This document shows positions 1 to 10,718 of a stretch of DNA of 64,000 nucleotides, in pieces. The stretch comes from Eunapius fragilis (taxonomy: Eukaryota > Porifera > Demospongiae > Spongillida > Spongillidae), in assembly GCA_963681505.1 (NCBI GenBank), contig OY811989.1:2318040-2382039 (forward strand), given 5' to 3'. A program made the position numbers and the translations under genes. A model generated the notes under the pieces. It was given only the letters and a program-made list of their open reading frames with translations. It was not told the DNA's origin and made no database searches. Position 1 is the first letter of the stretch. Every line of letters begins with the position of its first letter.

Positions 1-5
1 TCGAA

Positions 6-2293
6 GTGATTGCAAAGTGGCCTACACCTCAATCTAAGCGTGATGTCCAACAGTTTTTGGGACTGGCGAATTATTACCGCAGATTTATCAAGGATTTTGG
101 TGTCATCGCTAAGCCACTTAATCGACTAACAGAAAAGAATGCCGCGTTTGAATGGTCAACTACGTGCCAGCGTGCTTTCGAAAACCTTCGAAAGTGCTTG
201 GTGGAGCCCCCGGTTCTGGCCTACCCAAACTACACGAGGGACTTTCTCCTAGATACCGATGCTAGCAACTGTGGGATCGGTGCAGTACTCTCGCAAGTTG
301 ATGATTCTGGTGTTGAAAGAGTTATTTGTTATGCTAGCCGTTCTCTCAGTAGACAGTAGCAGAGATACTGCGTGACCCGAAGGGAATTGCTGGCGGTCGT
401 GGAGTTCACTCAGCATTTCCGCCATTACCTCTTAGGACTGGAAGGAAGTTCATCTTAAGAACCGACCACGGGTCACTCGTCTGGCTAAGAAATTTTAAGG
501 AGTCAGAGGGACAGCTGGCTCGATGGCTTGAACGCCTGGAAGAGTAAAACTTCACAGTGGTTCATAGAAAAGGATCTCAACATAACAATGCAGATGCCCT
601 TTCGCGATTACCTTGTCGGCAGTGTGGGCGTGATAGCCATACCACAGAAAACAGTGATGCGACACTATCTGAAGTAATGGGAGTTGTGACCAGCAGTCCT
701 TTCCAGACATACAGTACCGAGGAGATGCGTAAGTTTCAAATGGAGGATGCTATTATTGGACTAGTGTTTGCTGCAGTTAAGAGTGGGAGGCGACCACTGG
801 CGGATCGGGTAAGTGCATGGCAAAGAGAGAGCAAGTGGTTGCTACAACAGTGGGAGTCTCTGTGTATGTATAATGGGCTAATGTACAGGAGAAATTTTCT
901 CAAGCAGATGACTAAACTCCAACTAGTGCTGCCCTACTCCCTGCATTGCGAGGTATTGAAAGAGCTCCGCGAAGGCGCTGTGGGTGGACACCTTGGTGAA
1001 AGCAAGATGCTGGGACGACTCAAAGAACGTTTCTATTGGCCTAGTTGCAGTGATGCTGTATCTGAGTGGTGTAAGTCATGTATTAAGTGTGCCACTAGGA
1101 AGACCACAGTACCAAAAGCAAGGGCAGGCCTTCAGACTATCCGAGCGGGGTACCCCATGCAGATAGTGTGTGTGGACATTATGGGGCCACTACCAGAGAC
1201 GGAGAGAGGGAGCAAGTATGTCTTGGTAGTGGCAGACTACTACACTAAGTGGGTGGAAGTCTACGGCATCCCTAATCAGGAGGCAACTACATTAGCGGTA
1301 AAGTTAGTTGACGAAATGTTCTGCCGTTTTTCCCCTCCCGAGCAGCTCCACTCGGACCAAGGCCGCCAGTTCGAATCCCAGCTTATTAAAGAAATATACA
1401 CTTTGCTTCACATTAGGAAGTCGCACACCACCCCATATAGACCTCAAGGGAATGGAATGGTGGAGCGATTTAATCGGACCCTTTTGGACATGCTGGCCAC
1501 AGCGGTGGGAGATCACCCATCTGACTGGGAAATGTGCATTCGAAAACTGTGTTTTGCTTATAACACAAGTACCCATTCTTCCACAGGCTTCACACCATTC
1601 TAGCTAATGTTTGATCGGCAGGCATCCATTCCTGTTGATCTGATGTTCCCTTTTAACCTAGGTCCTGAAAAGGAACTTCGGACGTATGTGGAGCAGTTGC
1701 GGAAAGGATTGCTTGATGCTTATGCTATCGTCCGGGAGAACTGTGACGCTGATCACCGTCGGCAAAAGGCCTTGTACGATCGCAAAGTCTCTGGTCAACC
1801 ATTCGGAAAAGGGGCTTTAGTGTGGCTGTTCGACCCAGCAGTACCACGTGGGAAATGCAAAAAACTCCATCACCCGTGGAAAGGCCCTTTCGTAGTCGTG
1901 GATAAAGTGGGTGACAGCACCTACAAGATTCAGAGGAAAGAAGGTGGGAAGTTTCAAATTGTTCATTTCGATAGATTGAAGCGGTGCAATTTGAGCGAAT
2001 CCAGAGATGACCCTTTACCACCTCCTACACCACCTCTTACTGCTCACCCTGACGGAGACAGTAATATTCAGGAGAAGGATGATTTAGTACTACTGGATGA
2101 CGACGACGATGATGACGACAATGTGGATCGTGAAATTGCCGAGCAAATCATTCCGGAAGGAAACCTCCTAGACCAGGGCCAGGCAGTTGCAGAAGTCCCT
2201 CTAGCGAATCCAGAAGCAGCCGAAACCATCCGACGTTACCCAACCAGACACCGTCAGGCTCCGGACCGCTACGGCCCCTACGTCTCATTTTAG
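6..2293 (+). pseudogene. Ty3/gypsy pol fragment (RT end, RNase H, integrase)
   Basis: This is the 3' part of a gypsy-type pol gene, cut by the window start. In order: the end of RT with the connection motif FLGLANYYRRFI (about 55-95); RNase H with DTDASN (about 255-275) and NADALSRL (about 585-605); the integrase zinc region (GGHLGE to CIKCATRK, about 980-1105); the integrase core with Asp in VCVDIMGP (about 1170), Asp in SDQGRQFE (about 1355) and Glu in GMVERFNR (about 1460); and the GPY/F-type C-terminal domain (HPWKGPFVVVDKV, about 1873-1911). It ends in an acidic tail and a stop at 2291-2293. The order is the usual RT-RH-INT. Breaks: in-frame TAG at 357-359, a frameshift near 445-455, in-frame TAA near 545, and in-frame TAG at 1601-1603 where this family normally has an aromatic residue. 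It is a dead copy. Confidence 0.93.
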
Positions 2294-2430
2294 AAAGAGA
2301 GGGAGCAATGTTATGAGTTGAATTGTGCGCTTGCGCACACAAAAGTACAAGTGTATGGAATGACTGATCGTATATATATATTTGTAACGCTGTATTGTAA
2401 TTGCTGTGATTGTCATTACTTTTGGCCAAT
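2294..2430 (+). mobile_element. Candidate polypurine tract and start of 3' LTR
   Basis: Immediately after the pol stop lies a purine run (GAAAGAGAGGGAGCAA, about 2293-2308) followed by TG at 2309, the expected arrangement of a polypurine tract and the start of a 3' LTR. The right end of the LTR cannot be fixed because the 5' LTR is outside the window; the right boundary given is arbitrary. Confidence 0.4.
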
Positions 2431-2480
2431 CATTACACAAACAAACCACAGTCATTGGAGCCTCGTTGTCTTTGAACAGG

Positions 2481-2816
2481 CTGAAACATCAGAGAAATCT
2501 GTTTCTGAGAAGTACATAGTAATGAACCTTAATGCAGCGCAAAAGCTACTTAATAATAGTTACCCATTCATTGGTGGTCTGCAAGTTACCACACTTGCCG
2601 AAGTTTTGGCCTTTAAAGTGGAAAAAGGAGAATTTGTTCAAGTACTGAATGTGGATAACAGCCACTGGATAACTTGTTCCACTGTTGGATGTAAGCCTGG
2701 AGAGGTAAATGTTTTTGACAGCATGCTTGGACATGATTTACCTGACAGAACCAGGAACAGATTGCAGGAAGTCCCGAAGTTTCAAAAACGCTCAATTTTT
2801 TTCTACACTGGAGAGG
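2481..2816 (+). CDS. Ulp1/C48-protease-like exon (partial)
   Basis: An exon-like block is bounded by an acceptor (TTTGAACAG, ends 2480) and a donor (GAGAG then GTATGC, about 2816). It encodes part of a Ulp1-type cysteine protease fold: LNAAQKLL, then FVQVLNVDNSHWITCSTVG with the catalytic-type His, then VNVFDSM with the partner Asp. The matching stretch of the downstream gene (3549-5073) is LTVSTIG and INIFDSM, so the two are relatives. The nucleophile Cys (DCG) is not in this exon. It may be an earlier exon of the same locus, a partial duplication or a neighbouring transposon gene remnant. Confidence 0.55.
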
Positions 2817-2908
2817 TATGCGTTGTGATGTCAAATTTGAATTTGTTTGATTTTTTTTCCAAACTTTTTTTGGATGAAAAAGTTCGAAATGCAGTTGCTA
2901 TATCTTGA

Positions 2909-3316
2909 CACTGGAGCATCTTGGCAACTTTTTATTATGGAATCTAAATGATGTCGTATATATATATATATAGAAAATTAACTTTTGCATAATTTATAAG
3001 CAGGTACATATCTTTAAAGCATACGTGAAATATAGAAAATCACAAAAATATATATAGCTAACTTTGTACGTTGCAAATTTCTATTTTAAAAAATTCAGGG
3101 AGATCTTAGCATTTGGACCCATCTTTTGTACGAGACAGAATTCCGATATTGCATTCCGTTCAAAACATACGCTATATTCCTATTAAAAATCTACCCAGAG
3201 ATTGTTTACACAATGTAATTTATTCATAGCACTTAGACTCGTATCCAGCCCCTCCATGGGTTGATTAGGTCATCGCTACAGTGATGACGAGACCAGAAAT
3301 TTCTATTTATAAGAAA
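2909..3316. other. No gene recognised
   Basis: AT-rich sequence with short TA microsatellite runs (about 2958-2972 and 3048-3055). No coding exon or RNA gene is apparent. Confidence 0.5.
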
Positions 3317-3510
3317 GGGGGCGTCTCCTAACTATTATGGAAAAGTTAGCGTCATTTTGACATTGAGTCAGGCTCGTGACATTTTGACCAAAAAAATGGC
3401 GTCGGACTCCGATATCAATGACGTTATGGGGGGGGGGGGGGGGGGGGGGGGGGAATGAAACTTCACAATGACGTTATCTTTTCCAAAATAGTTTGGAGAC
3501 GCTCCCTAAA
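3317..3510. repeat. MITE-like inverted repeat with internal poly-G
   Basis: The left arm (about 3318-3360, GGGCGTCTCCTAACTATTAT onward) is repeated in inverse orientation at about 3455-3508 (ending GTTTGGAGACGCTCCC). Both arms continue through GGAAAAG and a CGTCATT-like stretch. Between them is a run of about 25 G (3428-3453). The length (about 190 bp) and arms suit a small non-autonomous element; I could not fix a target duplication. Confidence 0.6.
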
Positions 3511-3548
3511 ATACGTGGATATGACTTGACCAACATCGTTCCCTGTAG

Positions 3549-5073
3549 AAGGTTCTAGTGATGACAAAGCAAAAGGAGAACATGAAGAGTTTAATCAGAA
3601 AGAACTTTTAAAACAGCTCCATTCACCAAACCTTATGCGCCTATGGAGAACTGGAGCATCAGAACTTTTGTACAGCACAGAGGAAGATGATTACTTTGAT
3701 GTAAGTTTGCATATGTTTGATGTGTTTTTTTTAAATACAAGTGTATATCTTTTTATCAGCCAGAATCTCTGGATTTGCAAGGCAATGAATTTGCACTAAG
3801 CAAAGACCTCATGGTGTATCTGTGGACACAGTATCGGACCTTCTCAGGTAAAGAACCGCTAAGAGAAGTTTATGATGGCGATTTCATCATTGTTGATGAT
3901 GACCCGCTTTATGATGATTTTAAGTTATTTAAAAAGAATGGTGAATCATTTGAGCACTGTATTGTTGAGGTAGTTGATATTCTTAAATATTGGAGCAGAT
4001 CAGTTATGAAAGAGATGAAAGCAGTTCACATCATAGCTAGGGAAAACATTTTTTCTGATGTCTCCATTGGAGTTAGATGAATTCTGTAGTTGGGTCTTTG
4101 CAACAAGAAAGCAGAAGTTCACTCTGCAAGGTATGTAAATGTTATAATACTAAATGATTTGTTTCTACATATCATTACTTCATTGATTACAGGTATACTA
4201 AAGAAGTTACCTCAAGAAGAACATGTATTTCATACACCTACTGAACTTTCAAACGAACATGAACTGGATGCACCTACTGATGAACTTCCAGAAGGACATG
4301 TATTTGATGCATCTTCTGATGAACTAAAGAAGAGACGGTATGATAGCTTGTGGTTAGAAGTAGATGGTATAAAACTGAACAAAACACAAAAGGATACATT
4401 GTCATCTACTGGATGGTTGGATGATAAGATTGTTAATGCTGCTCAATCATTGCTTCGTAAGCAGTTTGGTTTAGCAGGGCTTCAGAACACCACATTGGGA
4501 TACAATTTAACATATGACATAATGCGCAAACAATTTGTTCAGATCTTGCACAACGGACAAGATCACTGGCTAACAGTTTCAACCATTGGGTTGCAGTCAT
4601 CCTACATTAACATATTTGACAGTATGTATTCCACTTTGTCAAGCTTTTGTAAAGATCAAATTTGTGCTTTACTATTTGCAAATGACAAGGTAATTAATGT
4701 TCAATTTATTGATGTAGATAAGCAGGAAAATACATATGATTGTGGTCTGTATGCTATTGCATATGCTACAAGTGTGTGTCATGGTGATGATGTTTCTCAA
4801 ATGAAGTATAACTGTGCTGAAACGAGACCACATTTGATGCACTGCCTTGATACAGGCATTATAACCCGATTTCCAAGCACACACAGAATAAACGGACTCA
4901 CGTTGGCTGAAGAAGGCATTCCTGTTTACTGTTATTGCAGAACAACACAAGAGGAAAATATGATTCAATGTCGCAATTGTAAGGAATGGTTTCACTTGAA
5001 ATGTGACCGTTCAATATCCAGGAAAAACTGGAAAAAGCCCAACTATTCATGGCTCTGCAGAAACTGTTTATAG
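3549..5073 (+). CDS. Spliced Ulp1/C48 protease with C-terminal PHD finger
   Basis: Three exons are visible: 3549-3700 (donor GTAAGT), 3760-about 4129 (donor GTATGT) and about 4192-5073. The last exon holds a C48/Ulp1 core: GWLDDKIVNAAQ, then DHWLTVSTIG (catalytic His), INIFDSM (Asp), and NTYDCGLYAIAYA (nucleophile Cys). A PHD finger follows at about 4921-5070 (CYCRTTQEENMIQCRNC, WFHLKC, WLCRNC). The stop is at 5071-5073. This domain pair matches the C-terminal half of the Ginger1-like gene on the opposite strand, whose intron-1 region aligns (LREVYDGDFII here, LREVCGGDFII there). No integrase is seen upstream. One frameshift lies at a T6 run (4049-4054): the downstream frame starting MSPLELDEF matches the paralogue. 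I infer a transposon-derived or transposon-borne protease, not a host SENP. Confidence 0.75.
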
Positions 5074-5438
5074 GTGCATGCAATTTCGTGCATACTATTA
5101 GTGTATTGTGCATCACATTTTATATGCTTGTGCTTCAGAAAATGCATGGGATAGTTTAGATCCTCAAGATGATACAATTGGATATTCGATTACGAGCTTG
5201 AATTCATGACATAATAACTAATAAAAATTGGTCTATCTGGCTCTATCATAATATAATCGAGCTGTGTATTAAGCAGCAATCACGCTTTTCTCTATCGACT
5301 CATCTACGCTGTATTGAGCATACCTCACCTGAAAAAGCACCAGCTAAAGCAACTTTATAGTAAATGGAGAAATTGGTGTTATCGGTGAGATTGTGGTACA
5401 CTCACATACATAAGGCGAGTTAGTGCGTAGGAATGATG
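5074..5438. other. No gene recognised
   Basis: AT-rich spacer after the PHD stop codon. No exon, tRNA or clear repeat was seen. Confidence 0.5.
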
Positions 5439-5586
5439 TTGACAGGGGGTCCCTAGTTTCACGAAGGGATCCCCAAATTTCCAGAAATATAGGGACGGAG
5501 GGGTCCCCAATTTACCGAAAAATTGGGGACGGGGTCCCCAATTTTCCGGAAAATTGGGGACGGGGTCGGGATCCCCAATTTTACGT
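5439..5586. repeat. Tandem GGGGTCCCC / AATTTT palindromes
   Basis: Irregular repeats of a GTCCCCAATTT...AAATTGGGGAC hairpin alternate with GGGGTCCCC. One copy (5534-5561) is a perfect 28-bp palindrome centred on TTCCGGAA. The block joins directly to the CCGGTACCGG array that follows and shares its design of alternating hairpin and short palindrome. Confidence 0.85.
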
Positions 5587-5590
5587 GACA

Positions 5591-5700
5591 CCGGTACCGG
5601 CTCTCTAAAGTAATTGACTAGAGTGCCGATACCGGCTCTCTAAAGTAATTGACTAGAGTGCCGGTACCGGCTCTCTAAAGTAATTGACTAGAGTGCCGGT
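5591..5700. repeat. 35-bp tandem repeat with CCGGTACCGG palindromes
   Basis: Three units of 35 bp start at 5591, 5626 and 5661. Each is a 10-bp palindrome (CCGGTACCGG; CCGATACCGG in the second) plus a 25-bp spacer that itself begins and ends with CTCTA/TAGAG complements. A unit with the same 10-bp palindrome and an equally long but different 25-bp spacer occurs at 19636-19680. Confidence 0.92.
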
Positions 5701-5850
5701 GTAGTAGGATACCTGTCCCCTCGTAAAAATTGTCCGCCCGGACAACGTATCCAAGGACGCGGAGTCCCCCGGACTTCGCGTCCTAGGATACGTTGCCCCC
5801 CGGTGGACAATTAGTCCTAGGAATACTAGTCCGCCTTAGGACTAGTAGTC
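5699..5850 (+). repeat. CCCCCGG hairpin array, copy 1
   Basis: It begins GTGTAGTAGGATACCTGTCC, a head also seen at 63592, 30967 and, inverted, 19635. Hairpins with a C-rich loop follow (TTGTCCGCCCGGACAA; GAGTCCCCCGGACTTC; TTGCCCCCCGGTGGACAA), separated by short palindromes (GTATCCAAGGAC, GTCCTAGGATAC), and then a TAGTCCTAGGA hairpin. No ORF. Confidence 0.8.
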
Positions 5851-6017
5851 TCCTCACTGGTGTTTGAGAACTTAGTGCGCACAAGCATCCTGTATGTGAT
5901 TATAACGTGCTGGGGGTGTCTCGACCAAAGGAGCTCGACGGCGCTTGGGCCTTAACTATTTTGGCCGAGTCTCCAAATTACTTTCCTTTTATGTTATACA
6001 TGTAAGTCACTTTGATT

Positions 6018-8246
6018 CTAGCATCTACCACAATGTCATATGCATTCTTTGGATCTCCATGTCTTTCTAGGGACCACTGCCTGTGAAACAGCTCCTTGCA
6101 TTTTGTACATTTGCATTTTGTACATTGAATCATTCTTCCCTCTTCTGGCATTCGACAGCTACAAAACACTGAAATTGTCTCCTTTGAAATGACTGGATAT
6201 ATCGACTGTTTGAAGATACACTGGAAGGGAGTAATATGGCCTCTTTCCAGACAAGTTACTAGGTGTTTTCTTAACGTTTGTTCACAGTACTGTATAGAGC
6301 AGAGATCCTGACCACAGCATATAGGCTTGTAGCATAAGCTATAGCATAAAGGCCACAGTCAGAGGTATTTGCCTGTTTATCAGCATCAATAAACCTGACA
6401 TCTATGCTACTGCTCATTGTGCACAGCAAAGCACAGATTTGCTCTTTGGTTGAAGTGGACAGTGATGTGTAGAGACTGTCATAGACATTGATAATTGCAG
6501 TAGATTCTTGCAGCCCAACTGTAGAGTGTCAACCAATGGTTTTCCCCATTGTGCACTATTTGAACGAATTCTCTCTGCATGACATCATACTGTAAGTGGT
6601 AACTCAGTGTGGTTTTCTGTAATCCTGCCATAACATACTGATCCTTAAGCAGACTCTGCGCTGCATTGATCACATTATCATCAAGCCATCCTCTATCAGA
6701 CAAAATTGTCCTTTGCAACTCATAGTCAAGCTCAAGTCCAGCAATAGCAAGCCAAATTTCTGGTTTACTGTTGATATAGTCTTCATGATCTGATGACTTT
6801 TCTTCTTCAGTTGCACTAACCATGTCAACACACCTTATCCTGCAAGAGGCAACTTGATTGTCACTGTGATTATGATAGCTTTGTTGAGTGGTGGAAGACT
6901 GTTCTGAAAAGAAACAAAACCAGTTCAACCAGTTCTTTATTGGCATGTGCATGTTAAACAGCCCGCTTACTTGTTGAAAGACAACAGCTGACACCTGTCT
7001 CACCCCACAGCTTTCTTGTCTCATAGACCCACTGGCATAGTGGATCTATATCAGATGAGGACATCAGTAAATATTCCTTACCCATAAGGGTTACATGTTT
7101 CATGGACGAGATGTTACATGACTGTAGCCCCAGTGCTTTTGTGAAGTCCACAAAGCTATAATACAATGCATCATTACATATCTGTATAATGAAGTCACCA
7201 CCACAAACTTCTCTTAAAGGAACCTCCCAAATCTGTGCATCTACAGATCAACCAAGGCAAACTCATGGATGTTGATACCTCCATCTGTACTGCTGCCTTT
7301 GGGCACCACCATACTAGTATTCCTTTCATCATTAGCACTCTCATCTCTAGTACTAAATTGTGCACCAACCTTCTCAGCATTATTGCATTCATTCTGCGAA
7401 GGCTTGACTTCATTTGCATCATTTTCAAGCAGGCTCATGTCCTCTATACCAATGATGTCATGTGTATGGCGCTCGTGGAAAGTCATCAGCCTATTACCAT
7501 TTACTCTTCTAGCAAGTACCTTTCCATCACTTTTGTTCGTGAGACTATATAACTCTTGGTCATGAATCTTTACAATTGTGTAAGGGCCAAACCACCTCTT
7601 ATCTGTCTTTCCACCAGCACAACTGAGATTTCTCATGTTTTTTTTTGAAGTACTAGATCCCCTAAAGGATACTTAGCTAATGCATGTCTTCGATCATAAT
7701 GTGACTTCTGCTTCACCTGTGCCTTTTTAAAATTTAGTCTACTTTTGGAAGCAGGCTTGCTCTGGCCTTCTCGAACTGTGCTGCATATTTGTGTACAAAA
7801 TCTTCACCACATGGTTTACTCTCTTCTTTCTGGCTACCAATAAGCTCCAGTTGCACAGGAAGCACTGCTTCTCATCCATACATTAGATAGAATGGAGTGT
7901 AGTTAGTTGATGCATGGATGCTTGTGCGGTAAGAAAAAAGAATTGGCTCTATATGCTCGTCCCAGTCATCTTGTGTAGAGTTGATATATTTCACTAATGC
8001 CTTTGTCACAGTCTGGTTCATTCGTTCATCCAACCCATTTGTTTGTGGATAATATGCGCTGGCAATACAATGTTCTATGCCAGCCATTTCAAAGAGTTTC
8101 TCATTTAGGCTATTCACAAATTCACGCCCCTGGTCAGATATGCACACTTGAAAGCATCCAAATCTTGTGATAAGAGATAAAAGAAAGTGTGCAACACCTT
8201 CAGCAGACTTGGCCATTTTGTAAAATAATCAGTGCATGTAACAAGG
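6018..8246 (-). pseudogene. Ginger1-like transposase, downstream part (integrase core, GPY/F, Ulp1, PHD)
   Basis: Reading leftward from an acceptor (TATATAG) at 8247: the integrase core begins YLVTCTDYFTKW (first Asp), then ISDQGREF (second Asp), NGLDERMN (Glu) and TPFYLMYG; then a GPY/F-type domain, RWFGPYTI (about 7560-7590). The same strand continues into a Ulp1/C48 domain (GWLDDNVINAAQ; NHWLT; YDSLY; SDCGLYA) and a PHD finger ending HCGRC before a stop at 6018-6020. An intron with GTAAGC donor and TTTTCAG acceptor lies at about 6905-6973. Ginger1 DNA transposons are known to fuse a gypsy-like integrase with a C-terminal Ulp1 or OTU protease. Damage: a frameshift after KWP (about 8216), disrupted sequence at about 7640-7870, a frameshift after HWLT (about 6525), a 15-bp tandem duplication in the PHD (about 6096-6127) and a TGA before the last Cys pair. 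Confidence 0.82.
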
Positions 8247-8858
8247 TATCTATATAAAAAAATAAAAATTTTGTCAAAATAGAATGCATTTGGAGTATAC
8301 CTTACTGTGTTAGCTAACCATGTCTTAATGCTCACATTCACTTTAGATGAATATAAATACTTAGAATTTTTTTTCCATCCCTTTTGACTGAGTGATCATA
8401 TCGGCCAGGCTAGCAAACAGTCAAGTCTTGTGTTTAATTTTACACAAAGCTATTTATTTTTAACGATCAAGCTTCTATCTCAGGCTCTTTGTTGACAGAG
8501 TAATACAGAAGGAAATTTTACACTCAATGCATAATTAAACCGAGTTTAATACTACTACAACACGTGATAACAGCACATAACTTATAAAAAAATCGATAGC
8601 TGTGCATGTAAGGATAGCATGCTGAAACGCCATTAGTCTGCTATTTAAAAAATAATACTGATTAAAATTAATATGGTTTGTCATACCTATTGCCTTTGCA
8701 CTAGAAAAATGTTTTGTTGAAACAACGTATTCTTAAATGGTTAAAACAATTGAAAATGAGGTAACAGTTTAAAATGTTGTTTTTACAGTTATGGAAATAA
8801 TTATTAGCCTAGCTGTTGTTAATATTTTAAACGACAATTTTAACTTTTTACCTAGATT
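8247..8858. other. AT-rich intron-like spacer
   Basis: Lies upstream of the integrase-core exon on the minus strand. Strongly AT-rich, with no gene recognised. It may be intron or inserted sequence between two Ginger1-like exons. Confidence 0.4.
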
Positions 8859-9250
8859 GTTGATATAACAAATAAAGGATTAGTTAAAATGACCATAATT
8901 ATTGTACATTTGAGCTTTTTAAATAAATAATTTTAACTTTACAGGTAGTTGATATAATTAATAAAGGATTAGTTAAAATGACTATAATTATTGTAAATTT
9001 GATATTAAGTAAGTAATTTTAACTTGATGGCCATGGGTTGTTGATATAATAAATAAAGGATTAGTTAAAATGACTACAATTATTGTACATTCGAGCTTTT
9101 TAATAAGCAATTTTAACTTTACAGGTAGTTGATATAATAAAGGATTAGTTAAGATAACTATATTTAATTTAAGTTTCATTTTAACTATGCATCTGGATAG
9201 TTGATATAACAAAGCATTGGTCAAGATAAGTATTATTGTAGATTTGATTT
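8859..9250. repeat. Tandem repeat, about 72-92-bp units
   Basis: Five units begin with GTTGATATAA at 8859, 8948, 9040, 9128 and 9200 (spacings 89, 92, 88 and 72). Each continues with AAAGGATTAGTTAA-type and ATAATTATTG-type segments. AT-rich minisatellite; no coding sense. Confidence 0.88.
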
Positions 9251-9990
9251 ATGTAAAGTACCCATTTTGACAAATTTACTGTCGAGTAAATTATTCTTAG
9301 TTTTAGCTTCTATATTTAAACCACATGCACAGCATAATGTTACATCAGAAAAGTATGCAAATGAAATAATCAAGCACAAAAGCAGTAGCATAAAGTACAT
9401 CTAGTAAAGTCAGTCAGTCAGTCACATATTTCATTATGTCGCTGCTTGTAGTCAGATATGTTGCAGCTTTTTTGTTTCTTGAGGAAGCTTGAACACAAAT
9501 TCTCGAAGAAATAGACAAACCTCTTAAAGGGACTTGCTATGCTTTAAATTGAATATATAGTGAGTAGCAAACCACAAGCACATCCCCTTGACAAATGTTG
9601 ATGTTTCACACAAGATGATGCCTTCAACGATGATGTAAAAGGCTATCCAAATGCTACAAACCATGGAGCTGTCATCTTAGCACAATGAGCTACAAGCTCA
9701 TCAGGGTTATCTGTTACCTACAATATGATCAAGATAACCATAACACCTTCACCGCCAAGTTGTTACATTGGTAATTTATTTCCACGTATGTCAACAAAAA
9801 AATGATGACCTGTCAGGAGTCATATATGCTTCTAAAACTAATTGTGCACTAATTAATCCCTTTGATCCCTGAACTCATATGAATGTGACAAATGCAAATA
9901 ATCTTGCATTCAATGTGCTAATTGCATGTTACCATACACAGTAATTTTGCTGCCAACTGATGATTGTTGCCTAATGGCATCCTCCTAGTG
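9251..9990. other. No gene recognised
   Basis: AT-rich. A short GTCA repeat occurs near 9409-9424. No exon could be supported. Confidence 0.4.
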
Positions 9991-10355
9991 GTACATTTAT
10001 CTACTGTGGTGTGCAGAAAATAAACTTCTGCCAGTTTACATCCTTTGTATTTGATGGTGCATGCTTGTTGTACAGGTCCAAACCTTGGCCTGAAATCACC
10101 ATACAAGCTATACTTATTTTTCACTGGTCACTAGTCAGAGCGTCAAGTGAAGCAACGATTGAGATATGCAGAAAAGCATATTGAATTGCTTCACTTTGAT
10201 GCTCTGAATTGGGACTAGAGAAAATAATTGTTGCTTAGCAATTTTGGGCCAATCTCCAAAGGACCTGTACAACAAGCATGCATGCACCATCAAATTTAAA
10301 ATGAATTTAAACTGACAAAACTTCATTCTCTGCACACCATGGTAGACAAATGTAC
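9991..10355. repeat. Long imperfect palindrome (about 365 bp)
   Basis: The left arm (about 9991-10160) is repeated inverted at about 10185-10355. Matching landmarks are GGTGCATGCTTGTTGTACAG (left) against CTGTACAACAAGCATGCATG (right), CTGCACACCA against its complement GGTGTGCAG, and GTGAAGCAA against TTGCTTCAC. The centre is near 10171. By eye the arms are about 80% similar and homology runs to the centre, so this is an inverted duplication, not a simple TIR pair. Confidence 0.8.
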
Positions 10356-10718
10356 CCCATGCAGGAAGACACACAGTACATTATTTAACACAATCATGCA
10401 TAGGTATACAACATTCTAGATTATGCTTCACAATTAGGAATTATGTACATGTGCAATACCTATACCTTGCATTTCTCAAATGCTATTGAAGGCAATAGGA
10501 TCTTCCTTGAATTTTGTGTCTTTCTTTTCCAAGATGTTTTACCAGTAGAGTGAAGGTGCAGAGGTCATCTACAAAAATAAGAACTGGTTACAGTAGTGTG
10601 TGTAAACACAAATACACGTTCACATTGCAACTATGCTGATGGCCCATAAAGGCAAATAGTGGTCCATACATGTGAGCAAACACATATCAAACAACATGCA
10701 AAATTGTAAATTGTGTAC

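Noticed and set aside
5591..5850. Regularly spaced repeats resembling a CRISPR array
   Set aside because: The genome is eukaryotic, the 10-bp repeat is a perfect palindrome, spacers in the first array are repeats of each other, and there are no cas genes.
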